A DNA stretch of 64,000 nucleotides from Platynereis dumerilii. Its lineage: Eukaryota > Annelida > Polychaeta > Phyllodocida > Nereididae. The number at the start of each line of letters is the position of its first letter. The stretch's first letter is position 1. A program made the position numbers and the translations under genes. Below the pieces are notes generated by a model. That model was not told the DNA's origin. It searched no databases and saw nothing but the letters and a program-made list of their open reading frames with translations. Location: positions 1-64,000 of the forward strand of contig JAPTHN010000192.1 in the NCBI GenBank assembly GCA_026936325.1. The letters run 5' to 3'. Below, piece by piece: positions 34,256-43,390 of the stretch.

Positions 34256-34440
34256 TCTCTGTTTTCCCCCTTTCCCCTTCGTTTTCCCAAATTCACATTT
34301 TTTTCTCAATTTCCCCATTTTGGCCCATTTCCCCATTTTTGTCCATTTCCCCATTTTTTTGTCCATTTCCCCATTTTTCCCCAAAAATTTGTCTGGGGGG
34401 GCAACTTGCCCCCCCTGCCCCCCCACTAGCTACGCCACTG
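34256..34440. repeat. C-rich tandem tract and one end of a CAGTGGCGTAGCTAG element
   Basis: About 34265-34385 repeats TTTCCCCATTTTTGTCCA-like units of roughly 16-19 bases. It is followed by G and C runs and by CTAGCTACGCCACTG ending at 34440, which reversed is CAGTGGCGTAGCTAG, the end type seen in the MITE at 9033. The other end is missing; the tract meets satellite sequence at about 34256. The element lies at the junction of satellite array A with LINE copy 1. Confidence 0.6.
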
Positions 34441-34460
34441 CCACTGAACTAAATTTAGAT

Positions 34461-36349
34461 AGGTTCTGCTAACAGGTGTCTATGATTGCTTCTCAGATTG
34501 TGGTCTTGCTGGGGTTTGGCTTGAATAAGTTCTTGAATGTACAATGGGGCTTGGGAATTCATTGCTTTCCATGTGATCATCAACAGTTTGAACTGGATTC
34601 TTGCTGGAATCGGTAGCCAATGTAGTTGCTTTCTACTAAGACTTACACTGTCATGTCTTTTCAATCTCTCAATCAATCGAACAGCTGAGTTTTGGGCAAC
34701 TTGAAGCTTATTCATCAAACAGCTGGTTGTGCCATACAAGAGTCCATTTCCGTAGTCAAGGTGAGGGGTGACAAGAGCATTCACAGCTGTTTTAACCGTT
34801 TCTTTGTCTAGATTCTTTCGAAGTTTTGAAATGTTTCTCAAATTGAAGAAAGCATTACGGCACATCTTGTTGATTTGTCTTTCCATTGTCATATTTTTGT
34901 CGAATAGCACTCCAAGATTTCTGACATGATCAGCAGTTTTGATTTCAACATTGTCCACATTGATTGATGACACCTGCAGTTTCTTCAACTGACCAGGAGC
35001 ACCAATTAGAAGAAGTTCAGTTTTGTCACCATTATTGCACAACTTGTTATTGTGCAAGAAGTCCCTGATATCTGCAACGCATTTTTCCATTTTCCGTACA
35101 GCTAGCTCTTGATTTAAAAAGGTTGGCTTGAAAGAAAGAATAAGTTGTTCGTCATCCGCATACTTTTGATCATTCACTTGGTTTCTTTGTGCAACCTCAC
35201 TTACTGGAGCAATGTACGAATTGAACAAAATTGGACCAAGTTTTGAACCTTGTGGCACCCATACTTGAGTGGAAGTTGGCTTGATGTTGTGTCATTTATC
35301 GTTACAGACTGTGATCGTTCCGAAATATACGACTTAAACCATTTCAATGCTGAGCTATGCACGCCATATCTGTTTTGCAGCCTGTCCAGCAGAATGTCAT
35401 GATCAATTGTATCAAATGCAGCTGACAGGTCCAGCAATACCAACATCGTCACCTCTCCTTTGCTCAAATTAAGCATTATATCATTGTGGATCCTTGTTAA
35501 GAGAGTTTCTGTACTATGAAACTGTTTGTAGGCTGATTGCTTTTCATCATCAAGTTTGTTTCGTGAGAGATGATCAACATACTGTTTGATTACGGCACTT
35601 TCAATTAGTTTGCCAAGAAATGAAGGTTAGAGACAGGTCGGTAATTCTTCTTGCTAAGTTCAAGACCAGCCTTCTTTAAAAGTGGTTTTACGAGTGCATG
35701 CTTCAGATCAAGAGGCATTTCTCCGAGTGTCAATGACATGTTGACAATTTTTGTCATAACTGGAAGAAATTCATCAATGCAATCAAGTAACAGCCATGTG
35801 GGCATGGGATCAAGTTGACAATGTTTTACTGGCTTGTCAGTGACAAGCTTTTTAACTTCCTCTTGAGATAAGGCTTTAAAACTGGCCTAGCTTATGATTA
35901 ATGTTCATTTGAGCATCAATTGTTTTGTTTGAATTGGAGTCCAATTTTGACCTTATTATTTTGATCTTTTCATCAAAGTAATTGTTGAATTCATTTGCCA
36001 GGTCTTTTTCATTTGTATGATTGGGTAGAGGCAAGTCTTGCTTCCTGTTAAGGCTGGAGTTGAGAACTTTGAACATTGCTTTTGAGTTTCCCTTTGTGGC
36101 TTGAATCTTTGACTTGAGATCATGAGACTTGAGTTGATAAAGCATTTCATTAAATGCGTTTCGTTTTTCTTTGAAGTTTTCCCAGTCTTTTTCAAGACCT
36201 GTTCGTCGCCACAATCGCTCTGCTTTTCTCTTTGCTGCTTTGAGGGGTTTGATCTCTTGATTTCTGAATGGATTGGGTTTACGAGCGGAAGTTCCGGCCA
36301 TTGATAGACATAGTATATCAGGGCTTGCAGATCGATGTAATCCATCCAT
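34461..36349 (-). pseudogene. LINE copy 1 reverse transcriptase region, broken
   Basis: Open pieces at 36349-35876, 35805-35605, 35476-35201 and 35258-34455 correspond in order to the linker, NYRPVSNL, LLDLSAAFDTIDHDILLDRL and QKYADDEQLILSF parts of the intact frame in copy 2. The YADD catalytic box is present. Frame changes separate the pieces, for example near 35620 and near 35260, where the PQG motif sits at a frame switch. It lacks the C-terminal RAFSHVAPKIWNTLP block of copy 2. No full protein can be made from it. Confidence 0.88.
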
Positions 36350-36851
36350 ATACTAGCATATGACCAAGTCCAAGAAATGCCCTGGACATGTGTGTTTTGA
36401 TATTTATCACAGATTCTATCACATTTGAGAGTTGACTATGAAAAACATTTTCTTAAGATTCACAGTTATTGTTGGGTGTTGTTAGATCTATAAGTTGCAA
36501 ATTCTTATATAATTTTATCTCATGTCTAACTGCTAAAAGTACACATTGTAACAAACAATGTATAACAGTTTGTGATCACTGCTATGGTTGTATTCTAATT
36601 GGAATTTGTCATGTGTCTTTGGCATAGGCTCCCACTATTTTTGCATTTCTTCAAAATATGCAAATACTATAAAAAAGGAAATATTTTGCATGGCAGAACA
36701 TTATCAAAATAAGTGAGATGTACAAGGTCAACTATTGCATTTGCACCATACCTGAATGTTATTTGCAAAATGACCCTGCTTCTGCAATCTCCAAATTCAA
36801 ATTGCATACGCTTGTATTGTCTTATAGAGTATTATTGGTATGCATGCGCGT
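36281..36851. mobile_element. 0.57-kb insertion in LINE copy 1 with 10-bp target duplication
   Basis: GATTGGGTTT stands at 36271-36280 and again at 36852-36861. In LINE copy 2 this sequence occurs once, at the matching place (TGGATTGGGTTTTCGTAAAG near 45355), so the 571 bases between are an insertion. The ends ACGAGCGG and, reversed, ACGCGCAT are only weakly alike. A 9-10 base duplication would fit a Mutator-like element, but without clear TIRs the class stays open. No coding frame is recognised. A 7-base-arm hairpin (ACATTGT/ACAATGT) lies near 36545. Confidence 0.65.
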
Positions 36852-37911
36852 GATTGGGTTTGCGTAAGGTCACTAGTTTAGTTTTCACAGGGGCATGTTT
36901 GTCAAAAACTTCGCCAGTTGAGTTGTAAAGTGCCACCAGGTTACTTAAATGGATTGATCGATTGAAATTTTGTACTTTTTGTGAAAGATGTTGCTTAATG
37001 TCCTTTTTGAATTCAGATACATTTATATTCCGAGTTTTGCGGAACGCAATTTCTTTCTGAGGATTTTTGCCTTTGTCAATTTTAATATCGAAAAGCACAC
37101 AGTTGTGGTCCGAAAGGAGATCACTGACAACACAGTTGGTCAGAGATGTAGTTGTATTTGTTATGACAAGATCGAGTATATTTCCATCCTTGTGCGTTGG
37201 TGATGACACATGTTGTATGAGGTAATACATTTCAAGAATATTGTTGAATTTGATAACTTTAGCATCATTTGGTTTGTTCAAGTGAAAGTTGAAATCCCCA
37301 GTAACAATCGTTTCATGGTTGTATGTTTGAAAGTGGGATAGAAAATTTGTAAATTCTTTGTAAAATTCTGATAAGCTGTATTTATTCTTATTTGAAGGTT
37401 CAGGCCTGTACACAAGTAGGATAGTGACAGTTGTACCATTGATTTGCAATTCTATTTCCATGTGCTCAAAAGTCTTTGTGTGAATGCTTTCTTTCTTGAA
37501 TGCTTTTATTCCTGTTCTCACAATGCAACCTACACCACCCCCAGGCCTGGATTCACAAGGTGCACTCAAATAGAAAAATTCTCCATTTCTTTCCAGTTCC
37601 CCAATTTCAACTTGGTCATTTGCTTTTAGCCAGGTTTCAGTGAACAGAAATATATCCAGATCAAATTCATCTCTGAACTCTTTCACAGACTCAGTCTTTT
37701 GCCTCAAACTTTGAGCATTCCATACACAAGCCTTCAGCTTACTGCGATTTGTGTTATCTTTTGAATTCTTCTTGCAATTATCATCTTGAGTGATTTTGGT
37801 TAAGTGGCAAAGTTTATTTTCTGAATTAGCCGATGCAAGTTTATGCGGGTTTATAGATCCAGTCAAGCCAGTCCGTACTACGTCAGAGTACAGCTTAGAA
37901 TGTCGGGACAT
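36832..37911 (-). CDS. LINE copy 1 APE-type endonuclease domain (359 residues, interrupted downstream)
   Basis: From the ATG at 37911 (MSRHSKLYSDVV) the frame encodes an apurinic-endonuclease-like domain that nicks target DNA for LINE insertion. Visible catalytic motifs are N65 in ACVWNAQSLR, E92 in LFTETWL, Y168-R-P, D206 and N208 in TGDFNFHL, and S267-D-H269 in LLSDHN. The glycine-rich loop RPGGGVG is at 123-129. The frame should run on into the reverse transcriptase, but the insertion at 36281-36851 replaces the continuation after LRKPN with a short foreign tail. The frame is also open upstream of this ATG through the 60-bp repeats to 38727; ATG 37911 is chosen because the upstream part is tandem repeat. 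Confidence 0.85.
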   Translation of the reverse strand: MSRHSKLYSDVVRTGLTGSINPHKLASANSENKLCHLTKITQDDNCKKNSKDNTNRSKLKACVWNAQSLRQKTESVKEFRDEFDLDIFLFTETWLKANDQVEIGELERNGEFFYLSAPCESRPGGGVGCIVRTGIKAFKKESIHTKTFEHMEIELQINGTTVTILLVYRPEPSNKNKYSLSEFYKEFTNFLSHFQTYNHETIVTGDFNFHLNKPNDAKVIKFNNILEMYYLIQHVSSPTHKDGNILDLVITNTTTSLTNCVVSDLLSDHNCVLFDIKIDKGKNPQKEIAFRKTRNINVSEFKKDIKQHLSQKVQNFNRSIHLSNLVALYNSTGEVFDKHAPVKTKLVTLRKPNHAHAYQ

Positions 37912-37916
37912 ATTGT

Positions 37917-38605
37917 TTAAGCAGCACAAGCAAGCAAGTAATTGAGGTAGGTAAGGGAGGTCCACAGGTGCTACGTTTGAGCAATTCAAGCAAGCAAGTA
38001 ATCGAGGCAGGTAAGCGAGGCCCACAAGTGTTACGTTTAAGCAACACAAGCGAGCTAGTAATCGAGTGAGGTAAGCAAGGCCCACAAGTGCTACGTTTAA
38101 GCAACACAAGCAAGCAAGTAATCGAGTCAGGTAATCGAGGCCTACAATTGCTATGTAAAAGCAACACAAGCAAGCAAGTAATCGAGTCAGGTAAGCGAGG
38201 CCCACAAGTGCTACGTTTAAGCAACACAAGTAAGCAAGTGATCGAGTGAGGTAAGCAAGGCCCACAAGTGCTACGTTCAAGCAACACAAGCAAGCAAGTA
38301 GTCGAGTGAGGTAAGCGAGGCCCACAAGTGCTACGTAAAAGCAACACAAGCAAGCAAGTAATCGAGTCAGGTAAGCGAGGCCCACAAGTGCTACGTAAAA
38401 GCAACACAAGCAAGCAAGTAATCGAGTGAAGCAAGCAAGTAATCGAGTGAGGTAAGCGAGGCCCACAAGTGCTACGTAAAAGCAACACAAGCAAGCAAGT
38501 GATCGAGTGAGGTAAGCGAGGCCCACAAGTGCTACGTTCAAGCAACACAAGCAAGCAAGTAATCGAGTCAGGTAAGCGAGGCCACAAGTGCTACGTTTAA
38601 GCGAA
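37917..38605 (-). repeat. 60-bp minisatellite directly upstream of the LINE endonuclease frame (about 11.5 units)
   Basis: The unit, on the plus strand GCAACACAAGCAAGCAAGTA, ATCGAGTSAGGTAAGCGAGG, CCCACAAGTGCTACGTWWAA, is exactly 60 bases in most copies. A partial 21-base duplication sits near 38430. Because 60 is a multiple of 3 and stops are absent, two minus-strand frames stay open across it. One reads GLAYLTRLLACLCCLNVALV repeats and joins the endonuclease frame. Position and direction suggest 5' UTR tandem monomers of a LINE. Confidence 0.9.
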
Positions 38606-38691
38606 CTATCCACTGACGTGAGACAGGGTTTTCTATAAACAAATACATGTGACATTTTATGAGCTGTGGAATTGATAGGCAAAGCTGTGAA

Positions 38692-38792
38692 GTAATAGAT
38701 AACGCCCTCGTTTGTGACGATATGCAATATATCCGCGGCCTTTAGCCCGAGGATTATTGCATATCGTCACAAACAAGGGTTTTATCTAACTT
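38692..38792. repeat. About 100-bp palindrome
   Basis: 38696-38728 and 38756-38788 are inverted copies over 33 bases with about 4 mismatches. The core GTTTGTGACGATATGCAAT is perfect. The pairing extends inward imperfectly over ATCCGCGGCC/GGGCTCGGATT-like sequence, leaving a small loop. It lies just outside the 60-bp repeats, at the far 5' side of LINE copy 1, and could be a small foldback MITE. Confidence 0.8.
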
Positions 38793-38962
38793 ATACCACC
38801 AAGTACAAAACAAATTAATTTAAATCTCTTTGTTTGCCTTCAATCCTTCTTGTTTGACAACATTTCATTGTATTTGTTGCACATTCATGTTCCTCAGTTC
38901 ATTTGAGCCCTGAAGGTAACAGGTCAGAATTCTTTGTTCTCAGGAAATAATACATTAATTTG

Positions 38963-39063
38963 GTAGATAGAAAGATAGATAGAAAGATCGATAGATAGAA
39001 GTAAGACAATACATTAATTTCATAGATTAATTATTGATAGATAGATAGATAGATAGATAGATC

Positions 39064-39119
<56 letters not shown>

Positions 39120-39162
39120 CAGATGGATTTTATCATGGATAGATAGATAGATAGGTGGATAG
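38963..39162. repeat. GATA microsatellite
   Basis: Interrupted runs of (GATA)n, longest about 39036-39119. AATACATTAATTT occurs before each of two run segments (about 38949 and 39008), a small duplication around the microsatellite. The tract ends in a diverged GATGGAT segment. Confidence 0.95.
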
Positions 39163-40388
39163 TGCAGCCCTCTCAGCCAAGGTCTCTTTGGTGAGGCAGA
39201 TTATTACAGTCGCTGAGCAAATGTTATTTTGAAGTTACAAAATACATTAAAAAATAATAGAAAGCAAGGAGCAGGGGTTTCGGGGGCAGCAGCTTGCCAA
39301 ATAGGACCAAAATTCTTGGTCTGCTGCTCCTTAATTTTTTTTGCTGCTTGCCTAAATGAACTATTTTATCAAGTGACCTTAAATTTGATCATTATTTCAG
39401 ATATTGGTATAAAAAGAGTGAATGCTGCCTTTTCATTGAGACCAGTTACACTTGATACAATTTTCTTCCTTGTTTACTGTCTGTGTTGTTCAGTTTTAAT
39501 CCTTTGTTGATCAGTTTTGTTTCATTGTTCCCTTCAATTTTGTCAACTTGTAGTCAGCCAAGCATGCAATATCATAGTCAGGTGTATGAGCTGTGATATG
39601 CATTATATCAGAGCGAAATCTTGGCTTCTGATTGGCCAGAAAAAACAAACAGTTGTATAAATATATGAAATGACACCTGCAAACAATCAAAACGATGTAA
39701 AACTGTGATGAATTGTGAGCTTCATTTTAATAATTCAGTTTTCTAAAAGAGTTTTCAATATTTTTCAAAACTGTAAATTAGACAAAAACCTCGACTTTCA
39801 AGTTTGTAAATAAATTTCTTAATTGTGAAAATACACAAATATTAACATGATTAAACTGGCCCTTAATCTTGGTAACGTAATTTACATGAATTATGTGACT
39901 TTTTAAAATAACCTTGCAAACTTATTTTTACATTTCAAAATGAGTTTTGAATTTTTCTATGTGAAAGCCTTTATTGTTATTAACATTTCCATTCACTTTC
40001 CAAATCAATACCTGCAACAATATTGCCACAACACTGATTGATATGAAACCAGTCAGTCATTGGACATGCCATTTTCCTGTTTTTTGGCCATTCAACATGC
40101 AAATTACACCATTTGCCCTCACAAATTATATGAAGATTTTATTTGACTATATTTCTATACAGGTTTTCTAAATAACTGCCAAATTTCAAAATTTTAAAAC
40201 GCTTCTGCGATAAATGACAGCGAATTTGCCCATTTAACTGGGATTGAGCCTAAAATGATAAAATGTGAGGAAAAAAAGGATCAACCAATTTCACTAATCC
40301 GATGATAAACCTTACACCAACACAGGGATCAGATGTGCCATCTGGAACTCTTTGTGAAGGTCTGCCATTACCTCTCCACTTTCAAACT
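39163..40388. other. Non-coding DNA with no gene seen
   Basis: AT-rich sequence. The open frames at 39229-39510 (93 codons) and 39974-40171 (65 codons) are rich in hydrophobic residues from T-rich DNA and have no recognised domain. AGGAGCAG/CTGCTCCT near 39248 and 39324 forms a short dyad. No TIR pair was found. Confidence 0.4.
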
Positions 40389-40447
40389 CCTCTGGGAAAT
40401 TTATCTTGTTTCATTTCTTGCAGCACATCAGGGCACCTTTGGCCTTT

Positions 40448-41409
40448 CAGGGTTCGAAATTAGCGGGAGTCCGTGAGTCCGAGACTCCTTTATTTGTCCA
40501 CGGACTCCCATATGATTAGCAGCAAGGAGTCCGTGGGACTCCTACACTTGAAATACAGCCAAATTCACAGCAATTTGGAACTGTAAATAATGGCAATTGC
40601 CCTTGAATGCAGCCCAGTCAGTCATCTAACTATCCAATCCAATTGACACCTGTCAATCCAATTGGGATCAACACATGGGATGGGGGTACACATATTGCAT
40701 CAATTGAATTGCAATTATCACATTTCAGCAAGCATCAGAGGTGTGAATAGCTGATTGGACTTCTTTGGTCACTTCAAGTTTGAATGAGTGGGTTAGGTGT
40801 CCACTCCACTGTAACAAAAACTAGAAAGCATGTGGAATTTGCAAGTCCATGTGGCTATTTCATTGGCATAAATGATATCAGCATTTTGGTTGACACAAAT
40901 TCATTACCAAATTATGGAAAAAAAAGACTCCTATATTTGTCCTTGGACTGCCTTTGGCTGAGATGTAAGGAGCCTGTGTGACTGACAAGATTCTACAGCC
41001 AATTAATTTGTGGCATTTGGCTGTAAATGCAGGCCACTCGGATAGATCATTCATCCAATTCATGAGGGTGTGGTTGCTTTTAGGATTGCTCTCGAAGGGT
41101 CATTTGAATTTGTATTGGACTCATGTTTAAAGTGTCATCCTGAAGTGCAATTAACTTTCATGCCTTCAAACATGCTGAAATTTTTCATAGCAGAGGTGCA
41201 AATTGTACAATGCAATAAGCAACATACATATACATAGGTTTTTGAGAACAAAGATAAAGAAATATTTTATTACAAATCTTTAGAAAAATCCGCCAATCCA
41301 AACACTTATACTAAATAGTTGGACTCCTAAATTTTCAGACGGACTCCCAAAATCTGAAACATAGGAGTCCGACTGACTCCCATCAAATTCATGCTAATTT
41401 CGAACCCTG
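40448..41409. mobile_element. hAT-like non-autonomous element, 962 bp, with 5-bp duplication
   Basis: The ends are a perfect 17-base inverted repeat, CAGGGTTCGAAATTAGC (40448-40464 and 41393-41409). CCTTT flanks both sides (40443-40447, 41410-41414). The uninterrupted duplicate of the target at about 41810-41826 reads GCACCTTTGGCCTTTGGGTA, showing a single CCTTT. Next to each end GGAGTCC/GGACTCC words are repeated many times, as in the subterminal transposase sites of hAT elements. CAGGG ends fit hAT, but most hAT elements make 8-bp duplications, so the placement is tentative. No transposase is encoded. Confidence 0.85.
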
Positions 41410-41454
41410 CCTTTGGGCATGCTGTCATTGTTCTTCTCCTTAGATGGTTCCTCG

Positions 41455-42270
41455 GGGCACTCCTTGATTCCTCAGGGTACTATTTGTACCCTCAGGGCAT
41501 TATTTGTACCCTCAGAGCACTACTTGTACCCTCAGAGCACTACTTTGTACCCTCAGGGAACCATTTGTATCCTCATGGAACCATCTGTACCCTCAGGGAA
41601 CCGTAATGACCCTCAGGGCAGTGAGGGCACTGATTCGTTTTATCAATTAATCCTCAGGGCACTTTTTATTTCTTTTGGGTACATTTTGGATACCTCCAGT
41701 CCTTTAATGCATTCCTCTGGGATCTTTATTGTCCAAAGAGCACTTTTCAACTCCTCCTGGCACTCTTTCTTGGATCATTCTGGTTCCTTGCAGCACTTCA
41801 GGGCACCTTTGGCCTTTGGGTATGCTGTCGTTCTGCTACTCAGATGGTTCCTTGGGGCACTCGTTGATCCACAGGGCACTATTTGTACCCTCAGGGCACT
41901 ATTTGTACCCTCAGGGCACTATTTGAACCCTCAGGGCACTATTTGTACCCTCAGGCACTATTTGTACCCTCAGGGCACTATTTGTACCCTCAGGGCACTA
42001 TTTGTACCCTCAGGGCACTATTTGTACCCTCAGGGCACTATTTGTACCCTCAGGGCACTATTTGTACCCTCAGGGCACTATTTGTACCCTCAGGGCACTA
42101 TTTGTACCCTCAGGGCACTATTTGTACCCTCAGGGCACTATTTGTACCCTCAGGGCACTATTTGTACCCTCAGGGCACTATTTGAACCCTCAGGGCACTA
42201 TTTGTACCCTCAGGGCACTATTTGTAACCTCAGGGCACTATTTGTACCCTCAGGACACTCCTTTGTTCCT
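41455..42270. repeat. 20-bp minisatellite (GGGCACTATTTGTACCCTCA)
   Basis: A degenerate part (about 41455-41690) with units such as CATTTGTATCCTCATGGAAC precedes a homogeneous part (about 41873-42265, about 20 units, one of 19 bases). Because 20 is not a multiple of 3 and the unit has no stop in this strand, all three plus frames are open, giving an apparent 321-codon frame (41413-42378). That frame is not a gene. A diverged tail with GTGCCCAGAGGA-like units runs to about 42400. Confidence 0.93.
41690..41872. repeat. Duplicate of the hAT target region (empty site)
   Basis: TTGCAGCACTTCAGGGCACC, TTTGGCCTTTGGG and GCTGTCGTTCTGCT, then AGATGGTTCCTTGGGGCACT, match 40420-40447 joined to 41410-41462 without the 962-bp element. 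The duplication therefore predates or escaped the insertion, and it is part of the same minisatellite neighbourhood. A further partial echo (TTAGATGGTTCCTTGG) lies at about 42430. Confidence 0.8.
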
Positions 42271-42400
42271 GTCCCAATACAAAATTACCCAGAGGAACGG
42301 AAAAGTTCCCTCAGGTCAATAAAGTGCCCAGAGGAATGCAAGAACCTGAGGTATACAAAAAGTGCCAAAAAGAAATAAAAAGTGCCCTGAGGATTTATCA

Positions 42401-42860
42401 TTAACTTGCACTCTGTCACTGTTCTGTTTCTTAGATGGTTCCTTGGAGACTCTTTGGTTCCTCAGTGCGCATTTTGTTCATATCAATTGAAAAGGGGGCC
42501 AATCCACACTGGGGGAAACCTGATGGGTTAACCACAGTTACCCCATCATCCACTATGGATGGCAGTGAAATAAGCACGGGATAACTGCACAAACTGCAAG
42601 TAGCTCAGACTTTTGCTGGGAAAGTGTCTGTAATTGATGAGTGCTTTAGAGAGTACTAATGCAAATGACCTTGAAATTGATTCTTTGAGATCCATAATAT
42701 CAGCCTTGCATTCGTTGAAACACTACATTATTTATTTTTAATATCAAAGAAGATAAACCCTTAAGAAGCATTTTTGCTGTAAGACAAAAAAACTGATAAA
42801 AGAAACGTTTTTTGGAAAAACTGAAAACTTGTAATTAAAAACATAGGCTTCGTACAGCAA
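42401..42860. other. Non-coding DNA with no gene seen
   Basis: Mixed sequence between the 20-bp minisatellite and the TIR element at 42861. No domain-bearing frame, TIR pair or tandem repeat was recognised. Confidence 0.4.
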
Positions 42861-43319
42861 ACCTTCAGCGAAAAAAAAAAAAGCATTAAATGACACAATT
42901 ACACCATAAAAGTGATCGAGGTGAACCAAATAGCATGCAAGTATTTGCAATAGTGACCCGATCTTCTATATGTTGAACTAAGGAAAGGCCTTACTAGACC
43001 AATTTACCCTTATTATGAACCAGTTTCATGCATAAACAAGGAATAGGTATTGAGCTACAGGTAAGAAACCAAAAAAGATATTTATTGGTATTTTCCGAAG
43101 TTTTTCTGGATATTTCAAAAGGCATTAAAATAACATCAAGCAAAAAGGCATTTAAATATTATATAGCTTGTCTACATCAAATTTTGTCTATGGACATGCA
43201 ATGATGGCCAAGTTTTGGCCTGGAAACAAAAAAGTAATAATTTTAATACTTTTTTTAAATATTTCAAAAATGTATAGAATATCCATGAATCACACCAACA
43301 AAAGGCACAACTTTATTAT
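42861..43319. mobile_element. Second copy of the ACCTTCAGCGAA element, cut by LINE copy 2
   Basis: Starts with ACCTTCAGCGAA, identical to the 12-base ends at 6579 and 7669, followed by an A run. Its units, on the minus strand, repeat TTTGGCCATCATTGCATGTC and GTTGTGCCTTTTG as in the first copy. The other end is missing: at about 43320 the sequence passes into the TTA-repeat tail of LINE copy 2. Confidence 0.65.
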
Positions 43320-43349
43320 AATAATATAATAATAATAATAACTTAATAT

Positions 43350-43382
43350 AGCGCTAATTCCAGTAAACTGCTCATTAGCGCT
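43350..43382 (-). other. 3' UTR hairpin of LINE copy 2
   Basis: AGCGCTAAT and ATTAGCGCT (9-base perfect arms, 43350-43358 and 43374-43382) flank a 15-base loop, directly before a TTATTA tail. CR1/L2-type LINEs end in a short stem-loop plus microsatellite that their own reverse transcriptase recognises, and this fits that pattern. Confidence 0.8.
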
Positions 43383-43390
43383 TTATGAGA

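Larger units (their letters stand above)
34461..38605 (-). mobile_element. CR1/L2-group LINE, copy 1, disrupted and 3'-truncated
   Basis: Reads right to left: 60-bp tandem units (38605-37917), an APE-type endonuclease frame (37911-36832), a foreign insertion (36281-36851), then the reverse transcriptase broken into several frames (36349-34461). It aligns with copy 2 at roughly 80-85 percent by eye. The 3' end of the reading frame and the 3' UTR present in copy 2 are missing here. The copy stops at about 34461, next to the CAGTGGCGTAGCTAG fragment. It is a dead copy. Confidence 0.9.

Noticed and set aside
37895-38587. 230-codon frame (MWPRLPDSITCLLVLL...) as a membrane protein
   Set aside because: It is the alternative frame of the 60-base minisatellite upstream of the LINE endonuclease.
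41413-42378. 321-codon open frame as a repetitive protein
   Set aside because: It is a 20-base minisatellite without stops; all three plus-strand frames are open in the same place.
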